Shown: piece by piece, positions 23,463 through 34,559 of the stretch | Layout: each line of letters starts with the position of its first letter | Numbering within the stretch: the stretch's first letter is position 1 | Assembly: GCF_958450345.1 (NCBI RefSeq) | Contig: NC_088781.1 | Location: 21,481,857-21,545,856, forward strand | From: Calliphora vicina | Taxonomy: Eukaryota > Arthropoda > Insecta > Diptera > Calliphoridae | Direction: 5' to 3' | DNA: 64,000 nt | Made by a program: the position numbers and the translations under genes | The notes under the pieces: generated by a model | The model's input: the letters and a program-made list of their open reading frames with translations, nothing else | What the model was told of the DNA's origin: nothing | Database searches by the model: none

Positions 23463-24474
23463 AAAAGAATCCATTAAACAAGAACATTATACGTCTCTTA
23501 CGTTTTTAAAAAATTTCCTTTTTAAAGAACAACTTTTTGAAAGAATTAATTTAATGAAAATACTATAAAAAACTGCAATTGCAAAGTATTTTCGTGAAAA
23601 ATCTACCTTTTTAAAGGGTAAATAATCTTTAATTAAATAATTAAATTGTTAACCTTTACAAAAACTCTCCTAAACAAATTTATCTGACCCCTGCTAAAAA
23701 AAACTTTTTCTTGCAACAAATAGAAAAAAACTCCGCCTACTACTTGTCATTATGCCACATGTCTAAAACAAACATATCATATAACAAAAACACAAATATT
23801 TAAATAGAATGAAATGATAAAGCAACAAAAAACCTAGAAAATTTAATTAATTGTTCTGACACACAAAAAAAACCTATACTTCCGGTATGAGTATGAAACA
23901 AATATCTGTATAAATAAACAAAGAATAAAAGAAAAACACAATTTTAAGGCGTTTTTTCGCCACAACTTACAAACAAATAAATTATCCCATTAACATTATA
24001 AGATTAAGGGTTTGATTTGTGCAAAATAACTATAATAAGAGAAACTTCCATTACTACTATTGCAAGATATCATCATTCAAATTATAATTTATTATTTACA
24101 ATAGCCACCCATGATAGGAACTTTACTCCAACTCTTATCTTTCAAGCAAGGAAGTTCTGCAGAAAGTTTTAGGGGTGTTTACAGTAATGTATTTTTTTCT
24201 TAGAAAAATATAAATGTCACAAACAGAATTTTTAGAAATATTTATTAATATTTTACAACTATTTACTTTCAATTATATTTTCACTTTTGCAAAATATTTC
24301 GTTGAAGTTACTTGGGTTTTCAAGAAATTCGAATATAGAAAATTACATATTGGGAAACAGTTTTTTGTACCTGGTGCTGTCCATGTCTCATTCTCTTCTA
24401 TATGTGTCGAATCATATGTATAATTCTCCTTTGCATAAAACCTTAAGAAAAGAAACAATACAAATTCAAAATTT
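23463..24474. other. Spacer between the two inverted 18-bp arrays
   Basis: About 1 kb of unique AT-rich sequence. It would be the loop of any hairpin formed by arrays A and B. No coding, RNA gene or transposon was recognised; ORFs at 24214-24478 overlap on both strands and look random. Confidence 0.5.
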
Positions 24475-26268
24475 TTAAAAGGTACTTTTATTTTAAAAGG
24501 TACTTTTATTTTAAAAGGTACTTTTATTTTAAAAGGTACTTTTATTTTAAAAGGTACTTTTATTTTAAAAGGTACTTTTATTTTAAAAGGTACTTTTATT
24601 TTAAAAGGTACTTTTATTTTAAAAGGTACTTTTATTTTAAAAGGTACTTTTATTTTAAAAGGTACTTTTATTTTAAAAGGTACTTTTATTTTAAAAGGTA
24701 CTTTTATTTTAAAAGGTACTTTTATTTTAAAAGGTACTTTTATTTTAAAAGGTACTTTTATTTTAAAAGGTACTTTTATATTAAAAGGTACTTTTATTTT
24801 AAAAGGTACTTTTATTTTAAAAGGTACTTTTATTTTAAAAGGTACTTTTATTTTAAAAGGTACTTTTATTTTAAAAGGTACTTTTATTTTAAAAGGTACT
24901 TTTATTTTAAAAGGTACTTTTATTTTAAAAGGTACTTTTATTTTAAAAGGTACTTTTATTTTAAAAGGTACTTTTATTTTAAAAGGTACTTTTATTTTAA
25001 AAGGTACTTTTATTTTAAAAGGTACTTTTATTTTAAAAGGTACTTTTATTTTAAAAGGTACTTTTATTTTAAAAGGTACTTTTATTTTAAAAGGTACTTT
25101 TATTTTAAAAGGTACTTTTATTTTAAAAGGTACTTTTATTTTAAAAGGTACTTTTATTTTAAAAGGTACTTTTATTTAAAAAGGTACTTTTATTTAAAAA
25201 GGTACTTTTGTTTTAAAATGTACTTTTATTTTAAAAGGTACTTTTATTTTAAAAGGTACTTTTATATTAAAAGGTACTTTTATTTTAAAAGGTACTTTTA
25301 TTTTAAAAGGTACTTTTATTTTAAAAGGTACTTTTATTTTAAAAGGTACTTTTATTTTAAAAGGTACTTTTATTTTAAAAGGTACTTTTATTTTAAAAGG
25401 TACTTTTATTTTAAAAGGTACTTTTGTTTTAAAAGGTACTTTTATTTTAAAAGGTACTTTTATTTTAAAAGGTACTTTTATTTTAAAAGGTACTTTTATT
25501 TAAAAAGGTACTTTTATTTAAAAAGGTACTTTTATTTAAAAAGGTACTTTTGTTTTAAAATGTACTTTTATTTTAAAAGGTACTTTTATTTTAAAAGGTA
25601 CTTTTATATTAAAAGGTACTTTTATTTTAAAAGGTACTTTTATTTTAAAAGGTACTTTTATTTTAAAAGGTACTTTTATTTTAAAAGGTACTTTTATTTT
25701 AAAAGGTACTTTTATTTTAAAAGGTACTTTTGTTTTAAAAGGTACTTTTATTTTAAAAGGTACTTTTATTTTAAAAGGTACTTTTATTTTAAAAGGTACT
25801 TTTATTTTAAAAGGTACTTTTATTTTAAAAGGTACTTTTATTTTAAAAGGTACTTTTATTTTAAAAGGTACTTTTATTTTAAAAGGTACTTTTATTTTAA
25901 AAGGTACTTTTATTTTAAAAGGTACTTTTATTTTAAAAGGTACTTTTATTTTAAAAGGTACTTTTATTTTAAAAGGTACTTTTATTTTAAAAGGTACTTT
26001 TATTTTAAAAGGTACTTTTATTTAAAAAGGTACTTTTGTTTTAAAATGTACTTTTATTTTAAAAGGTACTTTTATTTTAAAAGGTACTTTTATTTTAAAA
26101 GGTACTTTGATTTAAAAAGGTACTTTTATTTTAAAAGGTACTTTTATTTTAAAAGGTACTTTAATTTAAAAAGGTACTTTAATTTAAAAAGGTACTTTTA
26201 TTTAAAAAGGTACTTTTATTTAAAAAGGTACTTTTATTTAAAAAGGTACTTTTGTTTTAAAATGTACG
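24475..26268 (+). repeat. 18-bp minisatellite array B (right arm of inverted pair)
   Basis: About 100 monomers read GGTACTTTTATTTTAAAA, the complement of array A. Marked variants (ATTTAAAAA, GTTTTAAAATG, ATATTAAAA) repeat in blocks. A block beginning GGTACTTTTGTTTTAAAATG occurs at 25201, 25543 and 26029, spaced 342 and 486 bp (19 and 27 monomers), so segmental duplication has occurred inside the array. It ends about 730 bp before exon 3. The long + strand ORF 25218-26330 is a by-product of the 18-bp period. Confidence 0.97.
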
Positions 26269-26994
26269 TTTTAACTGAATATTATTATGTTCCGTTCCCA
26301 GTTTTGATCGTCCTCTACAGTTTTTCTTAATTAAAATCAGTAACTGGCAAAAGAATATCCCATTGCATAATTAGCTTTCCAGTTACTTTGAAGAAAACAC
26401 ATAAAAACGAGTTGCTTTCTGCAGTAATTTCTTTATATTACTGTGACTATATAGTTTTTTGTTTAAACTTTTGAATATTAACTACAACATTTCATTTAAG
26501 TTCATTACGAAAACGTGATATGAATTTTCAGTTAAACAATTCGACTGTTTTTTAGCTGCCATCTTATTTATGCGCTCATAAACGTTTTCTTACTGAAAAA
26601 CAAAACAGAAAACTGAAAATACAATTTATTTTATTGCAGCGAATTTAAATGATATTAAGGAAATATTTATCAAATAGTAAACAACTTAAAACGGAAATGA
26701 CCTTTTGAATGTGAGCAAAATTGGCACAAAAAAAACAGTGAGACTTGAACAAAAATACCTTTTTAAAAAATTTGAATTTTTAATATCACAAAATTCCTGC
26801 GCGAAATGTATAAAATTTGTATAGAAAATGTTAATAAAATATGATGAGTCCTTCAGTTAAATTTTATTTTGTTCTTTTTGAAGTTTTGTCTTGCCAAAAG
26901 TAATAATTTCATTTTATTACTACTTTTTATTTAAATTTTTTTCTTAACGATTTGTTTTAAACAATTTTTTTTGTATTCTGTTTAATATTTACAG
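26269..26994. other. 3' end of intron 2
   Basis: Unique AT-rich sequence ending in a pyrimidine-rich tract and TTTACAG (26988-26994), the acceptor for exon 3. Nothing else was seen. Confidence 0.5.
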
Positions 26995-27077
26995 GTTGTT
27001 GTTTTGTGACATATTATACCCGCCGTGCTGCCTTAAAAGCTCAAGATGCCCTGCACAATGTTAAAACCTTAAATGGG
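26995..27077 (+). CDS. aret: Bruno/CELF protein, coding exon 3 (core of RRM1)
   Basis: This 83-bp exon is bounded by TTTACAG and GGG|GTAAGT. Two bases complete the Gly codon split from exon 2, followed by 27 codons. It encodes CCFVTYYTRRAALKAQDALH and then NVKTLNG. RNP1 (KGCCFVTY, residues 158-165) is therefore split by the intron between Lys and Gly, inside the Gly codon. The aromatic residues Phe162 and Tyr165 expected to stack on RNA are present. The -AALKAQDALHN- helix matches Bruno/CELF RRM1. The exon ends in phase 0 at residue 186. The inverted minisatellite arrays lie just upstream, so its inclusion is the most likely step to be affected by intronic structure, which is inference only. 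Confidence 0.93.
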
Positions 27078-27835
27078 GTAAGTTCATATATTTGCCATGA
27101 ATGAGTAGCACTACAACTTTTTTGTTTTGGTCTTATTTTTTAATATTTCGCCTTTTCGTAGGGTTTTGTGAAAAGTTTTTTTTCTGCTGTTACATAAAAA
27201 TTGTTGGTTTTTTTATTTTATTTCTTTAGCTGTTATTGCTTTTTGTTGTTGATGTTTTTTTGTGGGTTCATTTTGTTGGCAATTTAGTCAACAATTTATG
27301 AAATTTATGTTTCTGGATTTGGACTTGTTATTGTGGGGTTTTTCGCTGTTGTGCCAGCTATTCACAGTTTTGCTGGAATATTAATAATGATGGGGATTTA
27401 ACAGTTTTTTTTGTGAATTTTTATAAATTATTACTAATTAGGTTTTAAAAATTGTTACTGAGGAAAAGTCAGGAAAATGTTTTTTACACTGAGAGAAATT
27501 TAAAAAAAGAGCTTTTCGATTTTGAAGTGGAAAAGTTTGAAACTATGTTATATTTAAAATAGTTTGTTTTTGGAAAATCAAATTCTAAAATTAAAACTAA
27601 AGAACTTTAGCTTTACAAAATTGTATAATTTTCCCAGTGTATGTGTTTTATTAGCTTTAATAATGCTACATATTTCATTACGATAAAAATATTTTTTAAG
27701 CTACAAAAAATAGGTCTGCCAATATCAGCAGACCTGCTTACATATAAGAAGCTCTTAGTCAGAAATATTATACTTAGTGAGAAAGAGGTCCTGGCTGTGA
27801 AAGATTTAAATCATAAAAGCGAATAATAAAATGAT
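27078..27835. other. Start of intron 3
   Basis: AT/T-rich intron after the exon 3 donor. The 61-codon ORF at 27641-27826 has no recognisable domain. Confidence 0.45.
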
Positions 27836-28940
27836 ACTTTAAAAGCTTTTTTCATAAAAAGTAAGTTTTTTTTCACAAAAGTTGCTGTCAGCTGTGATCA
27901 AAAGAGCTTTCCATAGCGATACAAATAAGCTTTTTTCCTAATGAGATCTTTTACAAGCAATATTTTCATAAAAGATGTTTCCACAAAAAGTTTTTTCAAA
28001 AATATGTTATTTTCCAAGAAAAAGTTATTTTCAAAAAATAATAATTTTTATAAAGTTTTAAAATTTTTTTTCCCGAAATACTTAAGAGAAACAAACCTTT
28101 TAGCTTAAAGCTTTCTTCACAAAAAATATTTTTGCATAGGAACACACTTTCTCTTAGGAAAGCTAAAGAAAACATCGAAAAAGTAAAAAAAAATACTTTT
28201 TACAGAAAAGCTTTTTATAAAATAAAATATCTCTATAAAAAGATATTAATAAGATAAGTTTCAATATATATTTTTTTCAAAACGCAAGTCAGCAAAGATT
28301 TTACACACCAATATTCACAACAATAAACTTTAAGAAATAGCCTCTTTACAAAACCATCAATAAAAAGCAATTTTCTCCAAAAAAGTTTCGTTAAAAAAAT
28401 ATTTTTTACAAAAAAGCTTTTCATGAAATAAAATATATTTTTACGAAAAAAATGAGGCAAAAGCTTTTCATGAAATAAAAAATATTTTTTCAAAAAAAAT
28501 GTGCCAAAAGCTTTTACAAAAAAAAGCTTTTGCCACATTATTTTTCATCAAATCTGAATGAGTTTATTTTTTCTAAAAGCTCTTTTATAAAAAACATCAA
28601 GAAAGCTTTTACATAACAATATTCATAAAAATAAACTTTAAGAAAAAGCTTTTGTATAAAACCTAACACACACTAAGAAATTTTTTCCAAAAAACTTTCG
28701 TTAAAAGTTTTTTCACAAAAATTAACTTTTTGAAAAAGTTTTTTTTGCAAAAAATAAATAATTTTCTCATTTTTACTCAACAATATTTAAAAAAAAGTAA
28801 TTTTTTTCATAAAAAGCTGTTTTTCAAAAAATATTTTTTTCAGAAAAACTGAAAATAAATTTTTTAAGAAAAATTTTTTTTTTTCAAAAAAAAAAAAGAA
28901 TTTTCAGAAAAAGCTTTTTTCATAAAAATATAATTTCCCA
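27836..28940. repeat. Degenerate AAGCTTTTxCATAAAA repeat
   Basis: Motifs of the type AAAGCTTTTTTCATAAAA, with AAGCTTTT palindromes, recur irregularly roughly every 30 to 70 bases. A better-conserved pair at about 28405-28475 repeats 'gcttttcatgaaataaaa'. It resembles a decayed minisatellite. The minus-strand ORF at 28233-28538 is a by-product. Confidence 0.6.
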
Positions 28941-28989
28941 AAAAACCGTTTGGGCAGCGCAGCAATTTTCAAATTCATGCTTAGCTTAA

Positions 28990-29583
28990 TCATGACCTAC
29001 GGCCGATAGCTAAAAATAGCCGGGCGAGGTTAAAGTAGAGGTACTTCCTGGAATCCTTCTGCAAGTAGATTGATAGATTGATCCAGTGTTGGATCGTGAA
29101 CTTCCAACTTGGAAAAACTGTTCTAGAATATCTTCGATTGATTGGTTTTGGGAGATATTGAATGAAGGCACATCGACAGCAGTTGTTGGAGCAGGTGCAA
29201 TCATGGATGTGATTGATATGGTATGCGATGAGGAGGATTGTCCCAAAAAATGTTCTGCATAATTGTTCGTGATCCACGTTAATGCATCCGAACTCATCTA
29301 CAGCACCAAATATGTATATCGTGGACCACTCTCTGTTTAAGAGGAATGTCACTAAAGCTTTCAATGAACACTTTCCTTATTCTTTCTTTTGTGTTATCAG
29401 GTTCTTCTGTGCTTTATGGAGGGAGTCCATCAATATGTGTAAATATCTCTTGGTTCGTATTCCTTCTGCTTCGAAGAGAGACAAAGATGAAGAAAGTCCT
29501 TCGTCCATATTACCAAAACCAATGACAATAGAGAAATGTGAATCATTTCTCCTCTCAATATACACGCCTTTTACATCTCTGAC
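28990..29583 (-). pseudogene. Unrecognised coding-like segment, minus strand
   Basis: This stretch is less AT-rich than its surroundings and has long open frames on the minus strand. One reads MSSDALTWITNNYAEHFLG from 29297 with Ser/Thr-rich and Gln-Ser-Ile-Glu-Asp-rich following text to 29010. Another covers 29377-29628 (RYVRDVKGVYIERRND and onward). The frames change along the stretch, so it is either a decayed gene or transposon ORF, or exons of something unrecognised. I cannot name a family. Its right edge is the inverted-repeat element at 29587-30721. A further coding-like piece (30725-30868, minus strand, opening MSSDSESDW) lies beyond that element and could be the other half, but the frames do not join cleanly. 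Confidence 0.35.
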
Positions 29584-29586
29584 ATA

Positions 29587-30721
29587 TCGAGCCCTTAGCG
29601 CCAAATTATCGTAAGCGACAAAACACAAATTTTACAGGAGAAGGTTTTTTCGATTATTTTGAAATTTATACATAGAATTAAAAATATAATAATGCGATAT
29701 AATATAAATTCGCTTAAATTATTTGCCTAATTTTCCAAAAAATATTTACAACTTTTGACAATTAAAAATTCATGGAGTACTTTATTGAAAAATATGACAA
29801 AAAATGTTTTTTTTAGAATTTTTGCTTAGATACAAATTGTTCGAATTGAAATAAAATTGTTATTTATGAACAATTTTTAATGAAATTTCACTGTTATATA
29901 AAATTTTCTACTTAAAATGGAAAAATAAAAACGAATTTTGAAAATTATTATCAGCAATCCCGCAATTCCCAAAAAGGTGTTGAAAAATCCCAAAAATGGA
30001 AATTTTTAATTTTTTGGCTATAATATCCATACCAGGCTAGGAGTTGTCGGAATCCTTTAAAAAATAATTAGAAGCATATTGGGCCATCTAAAATCGGCTA
30101 CTATATTTTGATTTCGAATATGCGATTTGAGAAGTTTTGCCCTAAAGTTTAATTTTACATAAAAAATAGGTGTTTTTTGATTGGTCCTGGTCCCCTCGGT
30201 AACAAAAATTTTTAATTTTTTTTTCATTTAGAATGTTTTATGCAAATTTAGCTTTCAGAAAGTATAAATTCCTTATACATCCTCTTAGAAATTTTGTGCG
30301 ATAACTTAAAAAGAAAAAAAGTTCTTTTTCCCAAAAAAATCAGCTTTTTAAAATTTTTTAAATTAAAATGCATATAACTTTGGACTTATTCATTATTTTT
30401 AAATAGTTATTTTTTATTTGACACATACATATGTTGTTAGTCTAAAGAAGGAAAACTGGAGAAAATCGGAAAATAATTGGATACGCTGTTATCAAAAAAC
30501 TGGAGTAGGTTGGGTAAAACTGTTGAAAATTTAATTTTCAAATGTGAATATCTCCTAAGCCCCTGTTGGGCCCATGAGGTCCACGTTCAGAACTTAAACT
30601 CGACAACACTTCTTCTTTGCGCATGTGAAATTCCATTCAAACTCGCTCATTAAAATTTTAATTTTAGCAATAAAAAAAATTAGAAAATGTCGCTTACGAT
30701 AATTTGGCGCTAAGGGCTCGA
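29587..30721. mobile_element. 1.1-kb element with perfect inverted ends and TA flanks
   Basis: A 36-bp sequence starting ATATCGAGCCCTTAGCGCC at 29584-29619 recurs exactly in inverted form at 30689-30724. TA stands directly outside TCGAGCCC on the left (29585-29586) and right (30722-30723), which would suit a Tc1/mariner-like insertion. Perfect ends in decayed surroundings suggest a fairly recent copy. The interior has no transposase. It contains repeat B, which recurs alone at 46010-46370. Confidence 0.6.
29745..30180 (+). repeat. Dispersed repeat B, copy 1
   Basis: The copy aligns over most of its length with 46010-46370. Shared landmarks are 'aaaaattcatggagtac', 'attcccaaaaa...gttgaaaaa', 'catattgggccatc' and 'tatgcgatttga'. 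Both copies have the same strand orientation. No ORF was seen. Confidence 0.65.
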
Positions 30722-32877
30722 TATATTCAACTTCATCTTCCTTTGAACATCCAAAGCTGCTTCTTCGATTTTCCTTCTTCTTTTCCTTCTCCTTCACTTC
30801 CACTAGTATTATATTTTCGCTATGGTGAATAGGTATTTGAACGCCAGTCTGATTCACTATCTGATGACATTTAAATTTGAAAATTCAAAACTATTTATAC
30901 TGAAAAATTTAAATTAATAAAATAATAAAATAAATAATTAAAAAAAATAATAAAACATTAAGACGAAGACGACTGATAGATGTCGACAGCAAGTTGGCAG
31001 CAAAGCAATTTTTCATGTTGAATGCATTAATGGAATATTAAAGAGATAAAATTTAATTTGATTTTGTAAATAGAATTAGGAATGAATTTTTTCTTAACAT
31101 TAAACCTTATTTTTAACTTTTGTTTACAAAAATTTATTTTCTTAAGAATGTTTTCTCCTAAAGTATATCTAAGATTCTCTACAACCGATTATAAAATGTT
31201 TACTACATAAGAACTAAAGTCAACTATTTAATATGCAATATTTAACTAGTCGTACTGCTACTGCTCTTAAACAAACTGCTAGCTACAGCATGCGAAATGT
31301 TGCTGTTACAATTGTACTCGTACAACTATTGTGTTAATCACATTTGAAAAATGACTATGAAACAATGAACGATTAATTTTGCAACAACGTTTTTTTTTTG
31401 TTCTTCGTTGTGCTTTCATTTTACCATTTTCAGGAACCACACAACATCTGAAGAACTAAAAGACTTGCATAGCATATTTTACTTAATGCTGACCCCCTTT
31501 TTGCGCTTTTAATCGTTTTAAAAAAAGAGAAACTCTATTATTTTTGCGCTCGTCATGATTTTTAATGTAAATATTTCTTTGTTGCATTATTAAAATGTTG
31601 AAGTAAGAATGTGCAAAGAAAAAAAATGGCAAGCGACGTTAAAGAATTGAAGTCACTAAAAGGCGTAAAATTAACTAAAGAATTTTATGAAATTTTTTTT
31701 TTGTTCAGCTTTCTTTCATTAGAATAAATTTGAGTAGTTAGTTGAAACAGTAGAGAGAATGGCCGGCAAGTAAATATGCCTTGAAGCTGATAGTTTTTTA
31801 GTTTTTAATACACTTTATATAGTTGAGCTTATTTCTTGAGGTTTTTTTAGTTATATGCTGTGTGCATTTTAATATTTAAAACATCTTCTAATTAAAATCT
31901 GCTTAAAGTGATGAATAGGGAATGTACAATATAAAGTCTTAAAAGTGTTGGTTATTTTAATATAGTTAGAGTAGAGAAATGACAAAAGAAAACTAAATGT
32001 AGTGTGCTTCTTTTGGTGCCAAATAAAACCTAATAAAATTTGTAATTTAAAAAGTATAAGGAGTAGTCACAACTTTCGTTTGTGTATGAAACTCCTGGGC
32101 CGCTTAATGCAATTTATATTCAAAATACTTGCATACAGTAGAGTTTATAAACGTCACACTACACATTGGGGCAAAATCAAAATATTTTGGAAATAAACAG
32201 CTGGTTCGATCTGGATAATATTTGGCGTGGGGGAGTATTCGAATTTAAAATATTAAAATAGACCATAGAAATTCTCCAGGGGCGGGTTCAGCGCTATTAG
32301 GGCTCAAGGTAGGGTACCCTCGACATGTAAGATTTGTAAACACGTAGCATTTTGATTTATTTATTTATCTGTTATAATTTCCGAGTTATGGGTAGTTAAA
32401 CATTTAAAATTTTGTCATACCTTGGTCTGCTTCTTTTAAAATATTGGGCGTACTTTTGGACCGAATGGACTCAAATTTTTTTTTGTTAGTTAGACAACTA
32501 AATTACTAATAATATACAAAAGATTTCAGAGCAATATCAAAATTAAATAGTAGATTTTTGCTGTTTTTTGGGCGAAAAGGTGACTGAACTCTTTTTTATT
32601 AAAAACAAAAACTTTCTTTAAGACATTGTACTAAACTTTGTTTTTCTGAGAGATATCTTTACGGAAAACATTTTGGTATAAAAAACATGTCCCATTTATC
32701 GAATATGTCGCCCCTACTCCCTTCGGAATTTGCCAAATTTTTAATCAAATTTTCAATTTTGGGTCACATGTTCTAAAATCCCAAAGCTGGGATCAGAAAA
32801 GGGAAAGCAGCTTTGGAAACCTTGTTTTGTTTCCTATTTTTACACAGAGTATTTTTATAGCTCCGGCGGAGTGTCCC
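30722..32877. other. Intron 3, little recognisable content
   Basis: The first 150 bases hold a minus-strand coding-like piece (opening MSSDSESDW at about 30868, followed by a Lys/Glu-rich run). The rest is AT-rich intron with no supported gene. Confidence 0.4.
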
Positions 32878-33005
32878 CATAGACCAGTCGATAGTGTGGT
32901 GGACTATTAATCTGAGGGTTGCGGGTTTGATTCCCGTCAGAGACTCTGGGTGTATCTGCAGACAAGCAAAACGCTTCGCAGTTTGTATTTGTTAAAAAAA
33001 ATGTG
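32878..33005 (+). mobile_element. tRNA-derived SINE, copy 1
   Basis: The 5' part is tRNA-like with an A-box-like region (GATAGTGTGGTGGAC, 32890-32904) and a good B box GGTTTGATTCC (32924-32934) inside complementary stem bases GCGGG/CCCGT. The tRNA-unrelated 3' part (AGAGACTCTGGGTGTATCTG... to 'gtttgtatttgttaaaaaaa') matches the minus-strand copy at 36674-36804. Such elements are transcribed by RNA polymerase III and mobilised by a partner LINE. It is not a functional tRNA gene, because no closing acceptor stem was seen. Confidence 0.8.
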
Positions 33006-34559
33006 AACCGTATGTGCAAAATTGTAAAAAATACCATTTTTTGGATTTTCGCTCCAATTTTTAGTAATTTCGGGATTTTCTTTGATATTTTGAACAATTT
33101 TTTTTCACTTTGTTCTTGAGAATGACAAATTTAAAAAAACGTTGAAAATTTCAAATGGCACAAGGTGTCCTTAACCTTGTGTTTTAACCTTTAATTTTCC
33201 TAAGGCATTCGTCCTCCTCTACGATTTATTCATACTTCATTTTCCAATCGGATCACTAGTTTAGAATATTCAGATTTATTATCACTTGTTTTCGATTGGT
33301 GCCACTGTGTGCAGGAGAGTATAAGAAAAACCCTGTAACTATGCAACTCTTTTTACAGTGATTTATTGACATTGCAGTCAGTCCATTTTTAAAGCGCCGG
33401 AAATACTATGTTATAAGTCACGTTGAGGCGCGCTTAAAAACTTTAAGCAAAAAATAAAACACCAAGTGGGCAAAGAGAGTAATAATGTGCAGTCAATGTG
33501 TTTGTGTTTGGAAATATTTGTGTAAGAGTATTATGAACTCAAAGACCCAGTAGGCAAAGCGATCTGCAGTTCTGATTCAATGTCCCTAACTAGTGATTTC
33601 AATTTAACTTAGGGTCACCTTTAGTTACACAATTAGCTATGCCAGTAGTTATTTTAACATGTCCTAGGCGAAATTCGGATTGCAAAATTGTCTCTCAAAT
33701 AGATTACTTTTATTGTGTAAATAAATGTTTTAAGTAACTACAGCCTAGATTACTTGGAGATACTAAAGTGACAATTGACTTCATGTTTGATTACCAGGGG
33801 TGCATAGAGTAAACAACGAATAAATATACGTGTTAAATAATCCAAAATCAGAAGGTTCTACTTATTTATAGTTTTTAGTAATAACACTAGATAATATTTA
33901 AAATAATATAAAAACATTAAAACTGCCTTATTAGTAAATGAAAATCCCTTTTTATTTAATATTTTTCCTATTGGCTATAACGATTCACTGATGACTCACT
34001 GTCTATGACCATGTTTGAATGAGTTTTGTTATTAAAAACTAACCAAAGACTAATACTTTTTTTCCTCCACTACTACTGCTGCTGCTACTACTGCCAGCTC
34101 TAACTCTGTTATAGCACTACTGCGGAAATGTTAGTATGCGGATTTTGGTGTCGACCACTTTAAATTGTTAAACCACATACATGAACACATACAAACAAAT
34201 TTCACCACACAAAGATATATTCGCATGCATGTACGTTAGCTAACGAATATCTAATGCGTATGAAAGCTCATGCTTATGTCGCTTTTGTATGCTTTTGATA
34301 ATGATGAGTATTAAAAATTTGCGAGGGTAATTTGAAAATAATTTAAAAACTAAAGGAAAATTGTATTTTAGGTAATTCACTGAAACCTGTTTGGCGTCAG
34401 ATGTTGATATGGATGACTGCAGCTAAGTTCAAACTTAGGATCACACGCAGCCAATGTGATGTGAGACTTTGAAATCCAAAATACCTTTTGAACTAAATAT
34501 GGGTCTCACTCATTGACACAAAATCAATCAATACTGTTGTGTGTTCTACACCAAGTTTC
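33006..34559. other. Intron 3; includes one copy of dispersed repeat S
   Basis: About 33735-33805 ('cctagattacttggagatact...caattgacttcatg...gattacc') matches, in reverse orientation, 60003-60070. A CTACTACTGCTGCTGCTAC microsatellite-like run is at 34070-34097. No gene was seen. Confidence 0.45.

Noticed and set aside
22390..23487. 365-codon and 200-codon minus-strand ORFs (KRYFYL and VLLFKK repeats)
   Set aside because: They are products of an 18-bp tandem repeat that is open in more than one frame. No start context, flanking unique coding or domain is present.
25218..26330. 370-codon plus-strand ORF of KRYFYF repeats
   Set aside because: Same 18-bp repeat in opposite orientation; the open frame follows from the repeat period.
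32878..32950. Functional tRNA gene
   Set aside because: A and B box-like regions are present, but there is no closing acceptor stem, and the same tRNA-like head with the same 3' body recurs at 36674-36804, so it is a SINE.
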